Source: Lentibacillus sp. JNUCC-1 (lineage in GTDB: Bacteria; Bacillota; Bacilli; Bacillales; Amphibacillaceae). From it: a stretch of 64,000 nucleotides of DNA. The stretch covers positions 806,001 through 870,000 of the forward strand of contig NZ_WHOH01000003.1 in the NCBI RefSeq assembly GCF_009741735.1, given 5' to 3'. Within the stretch, counting starts at the first letter, position 1. Each line of letters starts with the position of its first letter. Shown piece after piece: positions 9,644-20,096 of this stretch. Under the pieces are notes generated by a model. The model saw nothing but the letters and a program-made list of their open reading frames with translations. It was not told the DNA's origin and ran no database searches. A program made the translations under genes and the position numbers.

Positions 9644-10165
9644 TTGAAGCGGTCAACAGTCTTAATTGCTTCGAGTATGCTCGTATGCATGTTGGTGTTA
9701 GGAGGATGTGCGAAAACCGAAAAGGAGATCCTGACAGAGGCAGAAGAAAATGCACAACAGGCATTTCAAGCGGGCCAGGGGCCAAATCCGAACTATCAAG
9801 GCGAGACTTTCAGTTTCTTTGTACCTGCAGAGCTTGAGGTGATGGACGCTGATGCTCATAATGTCGTTTTAGAAGATGATGAACATACATATATTGTGTT
9901 TTATAACAGTCTTGAAAATAAAAAAAGCACTTTAAACTATGATGCAGCACAAAACCCTGGATCGTTGCTTTACCAATCATTTGAGGCCAAAGATCGTTTC
10001 GGTTATATTCGCATTCTGCCAGATGATGAAGAACAATTTGAAATACAAGTTGGAATAGGCGGCGCCAAAATCACAACAATTACCGATCTACAAGCATTGG
10101 ATGACCAAGCCGCCGAACTCATGAAAATGGCACGCAGTATTGTTGAAGAAGAACCGGCAAATTGA
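9644..10165 (+). CDS. Predicted lipoprotein of unknown function
   Basis: From the TTG at 9644 the protein is 173 aa with a basic start (KRST), a hydrophobic core and the lipobox LGGC, so it should be lipidated on a cysteine about 22 residues in and sit on the outer face of the membrane. The mature part is acidic, with no recognised motif. The start is uncertain: ATGs at 9617 (AGAGGG 4 nt upstream) and 9635 are in frame but would give an unusually acidic leader. Not assigned to a family. Upstream of ytpQ. Confidence 0.7.
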   Translation: MKRSTVLIASSMLVCMLVLGGCAKTEKEILTEAEENAQQAFQAGQGPNPNYQGETFSFFVPAELEVMDADAHNVVLEDDEHTYIVFYNSLENKKSTLNYDAAQNPGSLLYQSFEAKDRFGYIRILPDDEEQFEIQVGIGGAKITTITDLQALDDQAAELMKMARSIVEEEPAN

Positions 10166-10300
10166 CAAAAACATAATATCACAATGATCTCAAACAACAC
10201 AGTTGAAACAAGACCGGAACGTGCTATTATGATGAAAGAGCATTTTTGCACAGCGCAATTCCCGCGAACTGCTAACGAGGCCAAAAGGAGGTCCTATATT

Positions 10301-11104
10301 ATGACAATGACGAGTATTAAGCTTAAAAAAATATTGGATGAGCGGTTGTTGAGTGATGATTATCGTTCATCCTTTAATAGGGATAAGGATACGTACAGGA
10401 TTGAATGGCAAGACACTAATGAGGGAATCACCATTACTTTGCCGAATGTTATTGCCAAGTACAATTCAAAAGGAGACGAGGCAATAGACGAACTTGTCGA
10501 CCATATCCAAGAAGCTCTTAAAATTATGAATGAAGAGCATGAGCTGACAGGGATGGAAAAACAAATCTATCCTGTGGTTCGAGCTACTTCATTTCCGGAT
10601 ACAACCAACGCAGGAGTGAAGCTTGCAACCCGCGAGCATACTGCAGAAACACGTGTTTTTTTCGCTGTGGATCTTGGGAAGTCATACCGTCTTATTGATG
10701 AAGACATGCTTGAGAAGGAAGGTTGGTCACTCGAGCGGCTCGAGCAAATGGCGCGCTTCAATGTGCGATCACTTAAGGTGAGCCCCAAGCACGATCGTGT
10801 CGCTGATAACGACTTTTATTTCGTGGCAACTCAAGACGGGTATGATGCGAGCAGAATATTGAATGATGCTTTCCTTGAAGAGATGAAAGCCAATACAATA
10901 GGCGAAATGGCAGTTGCTGTACCGCATCAGGATGTGCTGATTATCGCTGATATTCAGAATAACACCGGATATGATATACTGGGTCAGATGACAATGAAGT
11001 TTTTTGCTGAGGGTCGTGTCCCAATTACGTCATTACCCTTTATTTATGACGACAGCAAACTGGAACCGATTTTTATACTTGCTAAAAACAAACCAAAAAA
11101 ATAG
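10301..11104 (+). CDS. ytpQ: DUF1444 protein YtpQ
   Basis: 267 aa, the length of B. subtilis YtpQ. Start fixed by AAGGAGG 10 nt before ATG 10301. Soluble, mixed charge, no signal peptide. Conserved blocks include FNRDKDTYRIEW near the N-terminus and ARFNVRSL in the middle. Function unknown. It abuts ytpR (12 bp), as in B. subtilis ytpP-ytpQ-ytpR. Confidence 0.85.
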   Translation: MTMTSIKLKKILDERLLSDDYRSSFNRDKDTYRIEWQDTNEGITITLPNVIAKYNSKGDEAIDELVDHIQEALKIMNEEHELTGMEKQIYPVVRATSFPDTTNAGVKLATREHTAETRVFFAVDLGKSYRLIDEDMLEKEGWSLERLEQMARFNVRSLKVSPKHDRVADNDFYFVATQDGYDASRILNDAFLEEMKANTIGEMAVAVPHQDVLIIADIQNNTGYDILGQMTMKFFAEGRVPITSLPFIYDDSKLEPIFILAKNKPKK

Positions 11105-11116
11105 AGGATGATCAGA

Positions 11117-11718
11117 ATGAAAGTTTATTATAATCCTGAAGGTATTGGAAATGTATTAATTATCCCAATCGAAGAAGGAGACCGATATGATGTCGTTCAT
11201 GAAACGATCGGCGATATCACACGGATTTCAAACCATAAAGGCACGGTTCTGGGCTACAATATTTTCAACGCTTCAAAACATTTTCATCTGGAGACAACAG
11301 GGGGGTTTTGCTTACAGAAGCATTTCTACAGAAGATTAAAGAATTGTTTCAGCAGAACGGCTTACAAGATGCTTTGGATATCGACTTAACCTCAAAATTT
11401 GCAGTCGGATATGTTCAGAGTAAAGACCCACATGAAAATGCTGACAAATTAAGTGTTTGTCAAGTGGATGTTGGAAGCGAAACTTTACAAATAGTTTGTG
11501 GAGCACCAAATGTTGAAGCAGGGCAAAAGGTTGTCGTTGCTAAACCAGGAGCGGTTATGCCAAGCGGCATGAAGATTAAGGCCGCTGAATTAAGAGGCGT
11601 CCCTTCCTCAGGGATGATTTGTTCTGCAAAAGAACTTGATTTGCCTAATTCTCCTCAGGAAAAAGGCATTCTTGTCCTTGACGAATCTTATCAAACTGGG
11701 TCACCTTTTAACATTTGA
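11117..11718 (+). pseudogene. ytpR: tRNA-binding-domain protein YtpR, frameshifted as read
   Basis: The first frame gives the YtpR N-terminal domain (VYYNPEGIGNVLIIP) and fails after a G6 tract at 11300-11305. The second frame continues as [14 protein letters not shown] and then a complete EMAP/Arc1-type tRNA-binding OB fold ([37 protein letters not shown]). One extra G in the tract joins the halves as TTGGVLLTE, giving about 200 aa. No other lesion. ATG 11117 is preferred over 11108 because the Shine-Dalgarno overlaps the latter. Probably a sequencing artefact. Confidence 0.85.
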
Positions 11719-11758
11719 AACTGTAAAATTGGATCACAAAAATTAAGGAGTCGTCCGC

Positions 11759-12886
11759 ATGAAAGAGATTGAGCAAAAACTAAGCGGTGAAATTGAGCGA
11801 TTGACGAATCGAACGTTCAAATTTGATGAACGCATTAAGGAAGGCTGGTTTTCGGCTGTATACTTCTTGAAAACGAAAGAAATGGCAGAGAAAAAACTTC
11901 CTGACAACTATATTACAATGCAATTTTTTCAAAAAACCCATGAAGCAGTTTTATGTGGAACCGATGAGGCAATTGCGCTTGTCCATGCGTTTGCGGACGA
12001 ACCTCATACACTTGAGATCCATTCACTTAAAGACGGGGATAAAATTAAGCCATTCGAATCTGTTCTAACGATATCCGGCGCCTATCAGCAATTTGGTTTT
12101 TTGGAAGGCATTATAGACGGAATACTTGCAAGAAGAACATCGGTAGCCACAAATGTATATAATGTCGTGAAAGCAGCCCGAACATCAGGGCAGCAGAAGC
12201 CAATTATTTTTATGGGAGACCGCGATGATCACTATACCCAGCAAGCGGGGGACGGCTATGCAGCATTTATCGGCGGATCCACTGCCCAGGCGACACACGC
12301 CATGAATGAATGGTGGGGCAAACAAGGGATGGGCACAATGCCACATGCTATGATCCAGATGTTTCGGGGAGATGTTGTTGCTGCCTCTCAAGCCTACCTC
12401 GAAATGTACCCCGAAGATGAGTTGGTAACACTTGTTGATTATAACAACGATGTTATTACGGATTCACTGAAGGTTGCCAGGGCTTGTGGAAATAGTCTTC
12501 GAGGGGTCCGGGTGGATACGTCGAGAACACTCGTTGATAAATATTTTTTGCGGAACCATCATTTGATGGGTACATTTGACCCAAGAGGTGTTAATCCTGA
12601 ATTGATATTTGCGCTAAGAAAAGCGTTGGATGATGAAGGATTTGAACACGTGAAAATAGTTGTAAGCGGCGGTTTTAATGAAGAAAGGATCCGCTACTTT
12701 GAACAGCGTGGGGTTCCAGTTGATATGTATGGAGCGGGAGGAAGTCTTCTGAAAATCAATATAGGCTTTACAGGAGACAATGTACTGTTAAATGGCATAC
12801 CTGAAGCTAAAAAAGGTCGTCGGTACAGACCAAATCCGCGATTAGAAGTTGTTCAATACAGTGAACAAACTGTTGATTATACTTGA
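11759..12886 (+). CDS. Nicotinate phosphoribosyltransferase (short, archaeal-like class)
   Basis: 375 aa. The enzyme joins nicotinate to PRPP to give nicotinate mononucleotide in NAD salvage. Visible family features are TNRTFKFDERI at the N-terminus, IFMGDRDDH, AFIGGSTAQATH, VRVDTSRT and the phosphate-binding VSGGFNEERIR with MYGAGGS. AAGGAG precedes the ATG. B. subtilis has the DNA translocase gene sftA between ytpR and murC; here this enzyme occupies that slot. Confidence 0.88.
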   Translation: MKEIEQKLSGEIERLTNRTFKFDERIKEGWFSAVYFLKTKEMAEKKLPDNYITMQFFQKTHEAVLCGTDEAIALVHAFADEPHTLEIHSLKDGDKIKPFESVLTISGAYQQFGFLEGIIDGILARRTSVATNVYNVVKAARTSGQQKPIIFMGDRDDHYTQQAGDGYAAFIGGSTAQATHAMNEWWGKQGMGTMPHAMIQMFRGDVVAASQAYLEMYPEDELVTLVDYNNDVITDSLKVARACGNSLRGVRVDTSRTLVDKYFLRNHHLMGTFDPRGVNPELIFALRKALDDEGFEHVKIVVSGGFNEERIRYFEQRGVPVDMYGAGGSLLKINIGFTGDNVLLNGIPEAKKGRRYRPNPRLEVVQYSEQTVDYT

Positions 12887-12992
12887 TCATTTTATTTATA
12901 GGTGGTTTTTGCTATAATAATGATCATATTCATTTGCGGGACCTGAAAAAAACAGAAAATGTATTCCCGCATTGATCTGGAGGTACTTTTTT

Positions 12993-14303
12993 ATGACTAC
13001 TTACCATTTTATTGGTATAAAAGGCACAGGTATGAGTGCACTGGCCCATATCCTGCATGACTCAGGGGAGCTTGTGCAGGGATCTGATATTAACAAGCAC
13101 TTTTTTACGCAAACACTTTTAGAAGAAAAACAAATCCCGATTTTATCTTTTGATAAAGAAAATATAAAAGAAGGCATGACTGTAATCGCCGGAAACGCTT
13201 TTAACGAGTCACACCCTGAGGTAAAGGAAGCCAAACGACTTGGTTTGAAATTTTATTGGTATCATGAATTTCTTGGCGAGTGGCTCAAACAGTTTACAAG
13301 CATAGCGGTTACAGGAGCACATGGAAAAACCTCGACAACCGGACTTCTTTCACATGTCCTGGGTGAAACATATCCGATTTCCAGTCTTATTGGAGACGGG
13401 ACGGGAAAAGGACATGTCGACAGTAAGTACTTTGTATTTGAAGCTTGCGAATACCGACGCCATTTCCTTGCCTATGAGCCTGATTATGCGGTCATGACCA
13501 ACATAGATTTTGACCACCCTGATTATTTCAAAGATATTGAAGATGTATTTGATGCTTTCCAGTCCATGGCAGACCTGGTGAAAAAAGGCATTGTCGCTTG
13601 TGGAGACGATGAAAACCTGCAGCGGCTTAAAACAAAAGTTCCTGTCATGTATTATGGGTTTGCAGATACGAATGACTTCCAGGCGAAAAATATCCATGCA
13701 TCCTCAGAAGGCACTGTCTTTGATGTATTTGTGCGCAATGAATTCTATGATCAGTTCATGATCCCAATGTATGGTGACCACCATGTTTTAAATGCACTCG
13801 CAGTGATTGCAATCTGTCACTATGAAGGCATGAAATCATCTGACATAAAAAAACTCAGCACTTTTAAAGGCGTTAAACGGCGGTTCAGTGAGAAGCGATT
13901 TCGAGATCAAATTTTAATTGATGACTACGCCCACCATCCTAAAGAAATTTCTGCGACCATAGAATCCGCCAGAAAAAAATATCCGGAAAAGCCTGTAGTA
14001 GCTATATTTCAACCACATACCTTTACGCGAACAAAAACGTTTTTGCAGGACTTTGCTGAGAGCTTGGATGAAGCTGATGACGTATACCTCTGTGATATAT
14101 TCAGTTCTGCCCGAGAAGACATCGGTGAGCTGTCCATTCGTGATCTGCAAGAGCTGATACCTGAAAGCACACTCCTGAATCTGGAAGATGTCAGCGTGCT
14201 CCAGGAACAATCTAATGCAGTTCTCGTATTTATGGGAGCGGGAGATATTCAAAAGTTTGAGGCTGCTTATATTGATTCCACGGAAGACCGGACAGCTTTA
14301 TAG
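12993..14303 (+). CDS. murC: UDP-N-acetylmuramate-L-alanine ligase
   Basis: 436 aa. MurC adds L-alanine to UDP-MurNAc in cytosolic peptidoglycan synthesis. N-terminal [13 protein letters not shown] binds the UDP part, [13 protein letters not shown] is the ATP P-loop, and [10 protein letters not shown] begins the C-terminal domain. Start 12993 follows GGAGGT; the ATG at 12972 lies upstream of that site. A TATAAT-like box at about 12913 and an inverted repeat (TGCGGGA 12935-12941, TCCCGCA 12965-12971) lie in the leader. Confidence 0.93.
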   Translation: MTTYHFIGIKGTGMSALAHILHDSGELVQGSDINKHFFTQTLLEEKQIPILSFDKENIKEGMTVIAGNAFNESHPEVKEAKRLGLKFYWYHEFLGEWLKQFTSIAVTGAHGKTSTTGLLSHVLGETYPISSLIGDGTGKGHVDSKYFVFEACEYRRHFLAYEPDYAVMTNIDFDHPDYFKDIEDVFDAFQSMADLVKKGIVACGDDENLQRLKTKVPVMYYGFADTNDFQAKNIHASSEGTVFDVFVRNEFYDQFMIPMYGDHHVLNALAVIAICHYEGMKSSDIKKLSTFKGVKRRFSEKRFRDQILIDDYAHHPKEISATIESARKKYPEKPVVAIFQPHTFTRTKTFLQDFAESLDEADDVYLCDIFSSAREDIGELSIRDLQELIPESTLLNLEDVSVLQEQSNAVLVFMGAGDIQKFEAAYIDSTEDRTAL

Positions 14304-14412
14304 TGGAAGCATCTGTTTTCAGACACATCATTTTAATCGAAATTTAACAAGCCTTAGTATATAGTGATGTTATTGGGTTATATAAAAAGGACAAACTAAC
14401 CCCATGAAACAC

Positions 14413-14437
14413 GTTTCACCACGTGTCATACGGGTAA
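14413..14437 (+). promoter_or_regulatory. SigmaB-type promoter upstream of ytxGH
   Basis: GTTTCA (14413-14418), 13-nt spacer, GGGTAA (14432-14437). This is close to the general-stress consensus GTTTAA-N12-15-GGGTAT. The B. subtilis ytxGHJ operon is known to be sigmaB-dependent, and ytxG starts 82 bp downstream. Confidence 0.6.
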
Positions 14438-14518
14438 ATATGTTAGTAGGCATGTTTGTTCGAATAAGACAATTCCTTTACACCAGACAATCATTGAAGT
14501 AAGGAGATGTTGAAGCGC

Positions 14519-14920
14519 ATGGAGAACTTATTGTATATTTCTGCCTTAATTGCAGCAGTTGCATTCGTTGTGCTGGTCGTGTACCTTGTGATGACACTTA
14601 AAGCGACCCAGCGGACACTGAATAATGTTGCAGACACCATGGAAGGGTTGGAAAAGCAAATGCAAGGAATCACATCGGAAACGACTGAGCTCCTTGTTAA
14701 GACAAATCGGCTCGCTGATGACATAACTGTTAAAACTGAAAAACTCAACACGCTTTTTGACGGCGTCAAAGGAATTGGGGATTCTGTCAGGGAATTTAAT
14801 CAAACCTTAAGTGAATTGTCTTCAAATCTTTCAACAACTGCAACTAAAAATCAAGAAAAGGTTTCACAAGCACTTAAATGGGGAACGGCAGCAGTAGACA
14901 TGTTTAAAAACAGGAAATAG
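14519..14920 (+). CDS. ytxG: DUF948 general-stress membrane protein YtxG
   Basis: 133 aa: one N-terminal membrane helix (about residues 4-27) followed by a long heptad-rich helix ([16 protein letters not shown] onward). ATG 14519 is 12 nt after AAGGAG; in-frame ATG 14507 and TTG 14510 sit too close to that site. The family is stress-induced with unknown function. First gene after a sigmaB-like promoter and directly upstream of ytxH. Confidence 0.82.
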   Translation: MENLLYISALIAAVAFVVLVVYLVMTLKATQRTLNNVADTMEGLEKQMQGITSETTELLVKTNRLADDITVKTEKLNTLFDGVKGIGDSVREFNQTLSELSSNLSTTATKNQEKVSQALKWGTAAVDMFKNRK

Positions 14921-14949
14921 TAAGTCTAAATTATACAGGAGGGAATTAC

Positions 14950-15426
14950 ATGGAAGATAATAACAACAGCAATAACAACAGCAACATCAACACAAAGGAT
15001 TTTATGATCGGTACATTAATCGGTGGAGCTGTCGGAGCCGCAGCAGCTTTATTGCTTGCCCCAAAATCGGGACGTGAACTTCGCCAGGACATTAACGATG
15101 GTGCATCACAATTAAGAGATCGGGCGGATGAATGGAAAGATGTTGCATATGAAAAAGGCTCTGAATGGAAAGATAAGGCCTATGTAAAAGGTACAGAGCT
15201 TAAAGATAGAGCATATGAAAAGGGAACTGATCTCAAAAATAAAGCAACCGAAACTACTTCTCAGGTATCACAAAACTTGTCTCAAAAGACAAAAGAAGTA
15301 ACTGGAAAAGTTCAGGAAAAGATGGCCGAAAAGCGGGAAAAAGAAGACGAAGCGCTTGCAGCTGTGGAAGAAACAGCTTCAAACATTGAAGAAACCGCCA
15401 AAGAGGCCGAAAAAAAGAACCAATAA
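14950..15426 (+). CDS. ytxH: YtxH-type general-stress protein with 11-residue repeats
   Basis: 158 aa. An Asn/Ser-rich start is followed by a Gly/Ala membrane or hairpin segment ([19 protein letters not shown]) and the family KSGRELR motif. The C-terminal half contains about four near-repeats of the type [11 protein letters not shown], which predict an amphipathic, LEA-like helix. RBS AGGAGGG. Followed by a terminator. The third gene of the B. subtilis operon, ytxJ, is absent here. Confidence 0.85.
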   Translation: MEDNNNSNNNSNINTKDFMIGTLIGGAVGAAAALLLAPKSGRELRQDINDGASQLRDRADEWKDVAYEKGSEWKDKAYVKGTELKDRAYEKGTDLKNKATETTSQVSQNLSQKTKEVTGKVQEKMAEKREKEDEALAAVEETASNIEETAKEAEKKNQ

Positions 15427-15436
15427 AATAATTTTA

Positions 15437-15478
15437 AAAAAGCTGAACGTGTTTTCGAACAGACGCGTTCAGCTTTTC
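15437..15478. terminator. Terminator between ytxH and the FtsA-like gene
   Basis: Stem AGCTGAACG (15441-15449) and complement (15466-15474), with A-run before and T4 after. Serves ytxH and, in reverse, the convergent minus-strand gene. Confidence 0.75.
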
Positions 15479-15485
15479 ATATTGT

Positions 15486-17626
15486 TCAAAGCTGTTTCCA
15501 AACAATAGCTAATTGGTCCCCATGATCAATTGGGTCAGTGAAACCAGCAGGGGCATCGTTTTTGTATAAGATGAAATGTCCCTGTTTATTTGTGAGATCG
15601 AGTTCGACATAGTTAAAAACATCTTGAAAGATAAATCCCTCTGACTGTTTTTCAGTCACCTCAATCTCATCTCCGGGATGTAACGAACTAGTCATCTCCA
15701 GACTACGATCATTTCGCATAGCTTTAATATGTGCTTTGCTTAAATTGAGTGTTTCCTGGTTAAATTCAACCGTAATTTCTTCTTTGATTGGATAACCCAA
15801 ATCCGTAAGCACTTTTTCCAGTGTTGGTGTTGCAGTTCTATTCAGCTTAAGCGAATCACCAGGCTGAAGTGGGGCATTTATGTCTGTGACCTTCCCATTT
15901 AGCAAAACCTGGGTGCTTCCTGCGTGCATGAGATAAGGCTCCTGATTCACATAAATAAAATCATGTTGGGTTTCGCCGAGTTTCTCTGTTGTACATTCAA
16001 TAAGAAACGTTCTGATTGTGTCGATGAAGTGCATGTCTATTTTATCCTTGTCTTGGATAAGGTAATCCTCAGTTACTCTATTCCCATTGACATAATAAAT
16101 CGGTTTGATGTGATAGCGCTCGTTATTGTAAATGATTGTAGACATAGGAGCTTCTTCGATTAAATCATCAATTGTCACAACTGAAGACGCTCCGTTATTG
16201 CCTCTTTCAATGATTATATGGTCGCCATGAGTCACTGAAGTGTCGACTGTAGCAATCTTACTGTTAAGGTAAAGGGTTGGCTGTTCGCCGAATTCACCTG
16301 GAAGTGTGATTTCTTTCCCATTCAATATAACGATTTTGGCCAATCCGGGTCTCCCGTAAAAAGCCTGTATATCTAGACCTGCATGTACTAGGCAGTCCCC
16401 AACTGATAGCGATGCCATTTCAAACAAACGGATTTGTTCCCCATTAACTGTGACAGATACATAATGGATTGGATTCGACTTGGCAGATATGCCGATACCA
16501 ATTGGTGTCACCAAGTCAGGTCCGGATGGCATTGCTGGTTCTATTGTTAGATTTTGAATGGCATCAAGTCCTCTGACAGCAACTCGATTAGATGGAAGCT
16601 TGAGTTTGTCTGCTAGATTTTGAGCTATGTGAGGAGTGAGACTGCCGCCCCTACAAGCATAACTGCTTTGGGCAACTTTCCGTTCAAATTGATTATTTCC
16701 CCGGAAATAGCATCAGCAAGCTTATTGATGCTCGGTTGAATACGTTCAACGAGCATGGCTTTTGTAACAGTGGTTTCAAATCCAAGAATATCTGTTACGG
16801 TCGCTTCACCTTCATTAGCAATCATGCGTTTGGTCTTTTCAGCAATAGGGAAATCCAATAGGAATTCATCACTGATGGCTTCGGTTATTTCATCTCCGGC
16901 AATCGGTACCATTCCATAGGCAGTAATAGCTCCCGAATCGGTAATGGCGATATCACTTGTTCCAGCTCCAATATCTACTAGGACCACATTAAGTCTGCGC
17001 ATGGAAACAGGAATTAGAACATTGATGGCTGCAATCGGTTCAAGGGTCAGGTTCTCCAGCTCCAGATTACTTCGCTCGAGGGCTGCAAACAAGGATTCCA
17101 CCACCACTCGAGGTAGAAATGTAGCAATAATTTCAACAGATGCAAGGTACCCCCGTTGGTCGATTAAAGAACCAATCGGCTCTTCATCTAATTTATATGT
17201 TAAAACAGAATATCCCACACAGTAATACTGTTGGCTGAAGCCCCTTTTTCCCTTTTGGTTCTCAGTAAGCTGATTTTGGGCTTTATGGACAGCACTCAAT
17301 TCTAAATGTCTGATGGTATCAGAATTTGAAATGACATCTTCATTCAGTTCAAAGGCTGCGGATGCGCGCTGTGTTATAAGAGAGCGCCCTGCTGCAGCTG
17401 CTGAGACCCGTGGCAAGGGCCCATGTTTTTTATCAAGGTTTTCTTTAACCTCTTTCATTACAGCAGCAACCTCCATGACATGATGAATCTGACCATCTAA
17501 CATGGAACGGGTATGATGTTCTATCGTGCAATAATCCAGCACAGTATATGTATCATTACTTTTTTCAAGCAGGAGACCGGTGACTGAGCGGGTTCCAATA
17601 TCAAGTGCAAAAATGCGTTCTGCCAT
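15486..17626 (-). pseudogene. Large FtsA/PilM-like actin-fold protein, frameshifted as read
   Basis: The N-terminal part (from 17626, IFALDIGTRSVTGLLLE) is an FtsA-like ATPase: VLVDIGAGTSDIA is the phosphate-2 loop and KAVMLVG begins the adenosine motif. That frame stops at 16625 directly after the motif. The other frame continues GSLTPHIAQNLADKL, then MPSGPDLVTP, to 15486. The break is at four Cs on the plus strand (16648-16651); one more restores VMLVGGGSLTP and a protein of about 713 aa. The C-terminal 350 aa hold repeated beta-rich ubiquitin-like modules with VNGEQI, LNGKV, VNGNRV. Role in division, pilus or wall is unknown. Confidence 0.78.
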
Positions 17627-17750
17627 CTGTGAGAATTCCCTTCGTCAAGATTTGTCAAAAACAGCCAATAAATCTAGGTTATTGATGACAAGGACTTTAA
17701 TATTAGCTATAATTGGTTCAGAAGCTTGAACTTTATATTGTGAACCTTGT

Positions 17751-17781
17751 AACTTGGTTATTTGCCAAGTTTTTATTTTAA
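17751..17781 (+). terminator. Hairpin with T-tract upstream of aroA
   Basis: AACTTGG (17751-17757), a 7-nt loop, CCAAGTT (17765-17771), then a T-rich run. It lies in the 268-bp divergent spacer before aroA, so it is either an attenuator in a long aroA leader or a leftover terminator. A TATACT box further downstream (about 17811) could drive aroA without reading through it. Confidence 0.5.
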
Positions 17782-17894
17782 ATTAGGTTTAAAATACAAT
17801 TTCAAAGTGACTATACTAAAAACATCAGCTTCCATTTAAAAATGTACCATATTTCCCATGAATAATAAACTTGTTCAGGAGGCGAACAGACACA

Positions 17895-18971
17895 TTGAGC
17901 AGTAACGAACTGGAAGAGATGCGTCAAAAAATGGACGATGTGAACAATGAACTGCTGCGATTAATCAACAAGCGCGGTAAAATTGTCCAACAGATAGGCG
18001 AACTCAAGCAAAAACAAAGTATGCACCGTTTTGATCCTGTCCGTGAACGGGATATGTTAAATGATATAACCAGATATAATCAAGGTCCGTATGAAAATGC
18101 TTCGATAGAACATATTTTCAAAGAGATATTTAAAGCGAGCCTGGAATTACTGGAAGATGATCATCAAAAAGCACTTCTCGTTTCACGAAAGAAACAGCAG
18201 GAAGATACGATTATCCAAATAAAAAACACACTTATCGGTAATGGAAATATACAGTACATCATGGGTCCCTGTTCGATTGAGAGTTATGAGCAGGCTGCTG
18301 CAGTTGCCAGTGCTGTTAAGAAAAAAGGGGTTAAACTTCTGCGGGGCGGTGCATATAAACCACGAACGTCCCCTTATGACTTTCAAGGATTGGGCGTTGA
18401 GGGGCTTAAAATTCTCAAACAAGTGGCTGAAGAAAACGATCTTTTGACAGTAAGTGAAATCGTAACCCCAAATGATATCGAAACAGCGCTTGATTATGTG
18501 GATATCATACAAATTGGCGCTCGCAATATGCAAAATTTTGAACTTTTAAAAGCTGCGGGAGATGTTCAAAAGCCTGTTCTCCTGAAGAGAGGGCTGGCGG
18601 CTACAATATCAGAATTTATGAATGCTGCTGAATATATAATGTCACGGGGAAATAGTGATATTATTCTATGTGAACGGGGTATACGCACATATGAAACAGC
18701 TACACGTAACACATTGGACATTACAGCTGTCCCAGTACTAAAGAAAGAAACCCATTTACCTGTTATGGTGGATGTGACACATTCCACAGGGCGAAGAGAT
18801 TTATTGTTACCGGCAGCAAGGGCTTCGCTTGCGATAGGAGCTGATGGCGTCATGGCTGAAGTTCACCCTGATCCAGCTGTCGCCTTATCCGATTCAGCAC
18901 AACAAATGAATCTTGCAGACTTTGATATGTTTATGGACGAGTTGAAAGAGCTTGCCAATCGCCTAAAGTAA
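17895..18971 (+). CDS. aroA: Bifunctional DAHP synthase / chorismate mutase
   Basis: 358 aa, identical in length to B. subtilis AroA. An N-terminal chorismate mutase domain (about residues 1-85, ERDMLNDI) is fused to a class I-beta DAHP synthase ([40 protein letters not shown]). It condenses PEP and erythrose-4-phosphate at the head of the shikimate pathway; the mutase domain mediates feedback by chorismate and prephenate. TTG start at 17895, 12 nt after AGGAGG, matches the family N-terminus. Confidence 0.92.
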   Translation: MSSNELEEMRQKMDDVNNELLRLINKRGKIVQQIGELKQKQSMHRFDPVRERDMLNDITRYNQGPYENASIEHIFKEIFKASLELLEDDHQKALLVSRKKQQEDTIIQIKNTLIGNGNIQYIMGPCSIESYEQAAAVASAVKKKGVKLLRGGAYKPRTSPYDFQGLGVEGLKILKQVAEENDLLTVSEIVTPNDIETALDYVDIIQIGARNMQNFELLKAAGDVQKPVLLKRGLAATISEFMNAAEYIMSRGNSDIILCERGIRTYETATRNTLDITAVPVLKKETHLPVMVDVTHSTGRRDLLLPAARASLAIGADGVMAEVHPDPAVALSDSAQQMNLADFDMFMDELKELANRLK

Positions 18972-19050
18972 TAAAAATTGAACAGGATTATATGAGGTAT
19001 GTTTCTGAGATTCTAGTCGATAATGATAACGATTCAAGGAGGAGTTAGAC

Positions 19051-20048
19051 ATGACAATAACAATTTATGATGTCGCACGAGAAGCAAATGTATCTATGGC
19101 AACGGTGTCAAGGGTGGTTAACGGAAATCCGAATGTTAAACCGACGACACGGAAAAAGGTGCTCGCAACAATTGAAAGATTGGGGTACAGACCGAATGCC
19201 GTAGCACGCGGACTTGCCAGCAAAAAAACAACTACAGTAGGAGCGATTATTCCTGATATTTCAAGTATCTTCTTTGCCGAGCTTGCAAGGGGATAGAGGA
19301 TATTGCTACGATGTATAAATATAACGTCATTTTAAGTAACTCAGATCAAAATAAAAACAAGGAAATTAATCTTATTAATACGATGCTTGAGAAGCAAGTG
19401 GACGGTATTTTATTTATGGGGGGAACGATTACAGAAGAACACGTGACACAATTTTCAAGTGCAAATGTGCCGATCGTGCTGGCAGCGACTCATGATGCCT
19501 CAGATACACTCCCATCTGTAAATATTGACTATGAAGAAGCAGCATATGAAGCTGTGAAAATGTTAATCGATAAAGGACATACTCAGCCTGCAATGATCGC
19601 AGGAGATGATGAGACGGTTATTAATACTTTGAAACAGGAAGGCTATAAGCGTGCGCTGCAATCCAGTGGTGCAAGTGAGAAAGAAGAATTCCTCGTTACT
19701 GGTGATTATTCATATGATGCTGGTATGGCTGCGGTTGGTCAGTTATTGGATTTGGATGATAAACCATCTGCAGTATTTGTCGCGTCTGATGAGATGGCTC
19801 TCGGTGTCATTCATGGTGCTCAGGATAAGGGTTATAGTGTTCCAGAGGACCTGGAAGTGATCGGGTTTAACAATACCAGGTTATCAATGATGGTTCGTCC
19901 AACATTAACAACAGTCGTTCAGCCCATGTATGACATTGGGGCTGTCGCTATGCGATTGCTGACGAAATATATGAATAAAGAAGAAGTAACAGAGAAAAAA
20001 GTGATTCTTCCTCATCGAATTGTAGAAAGGAACTCAACAAATTCATAA
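19051..20048 (+). pseudogene. ccpA: Catabolite control protein A, frameshifted as read
   Basis: LacI/GalR regulator of carbon catabolite repression. The N-terminal helix-turn-helix ([20 protein letters not shown]) and hinge are intact. The frame ends at 19296 after FFAELARG. The downstream frame resumes [20 protein letters not shown] and completes the effector domain at 20048. One extra G in the G4 tract (19289-19292) restores ARGIEDIA and a full protein of about 332 aa. CcpA loss would be pleiotropic, so an artefact is likely. A degenerate cre-like TGATAACGATTCA precedes the RBS, suggesting autoregulation. Confidence 0.9.
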
Positions 20049-20096
20049 TAAAGCCGATATAAAGAGAAAGTCATCTACGTATCGGGGAGCGAGACT

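Noticed and set aside
14950..15426. Gas-vesicle-like protein
   Set aside because: Such names are sometimes given to YtxH proteins; the sequence lacks GvpA features and the context is the ytxGH stress operon.
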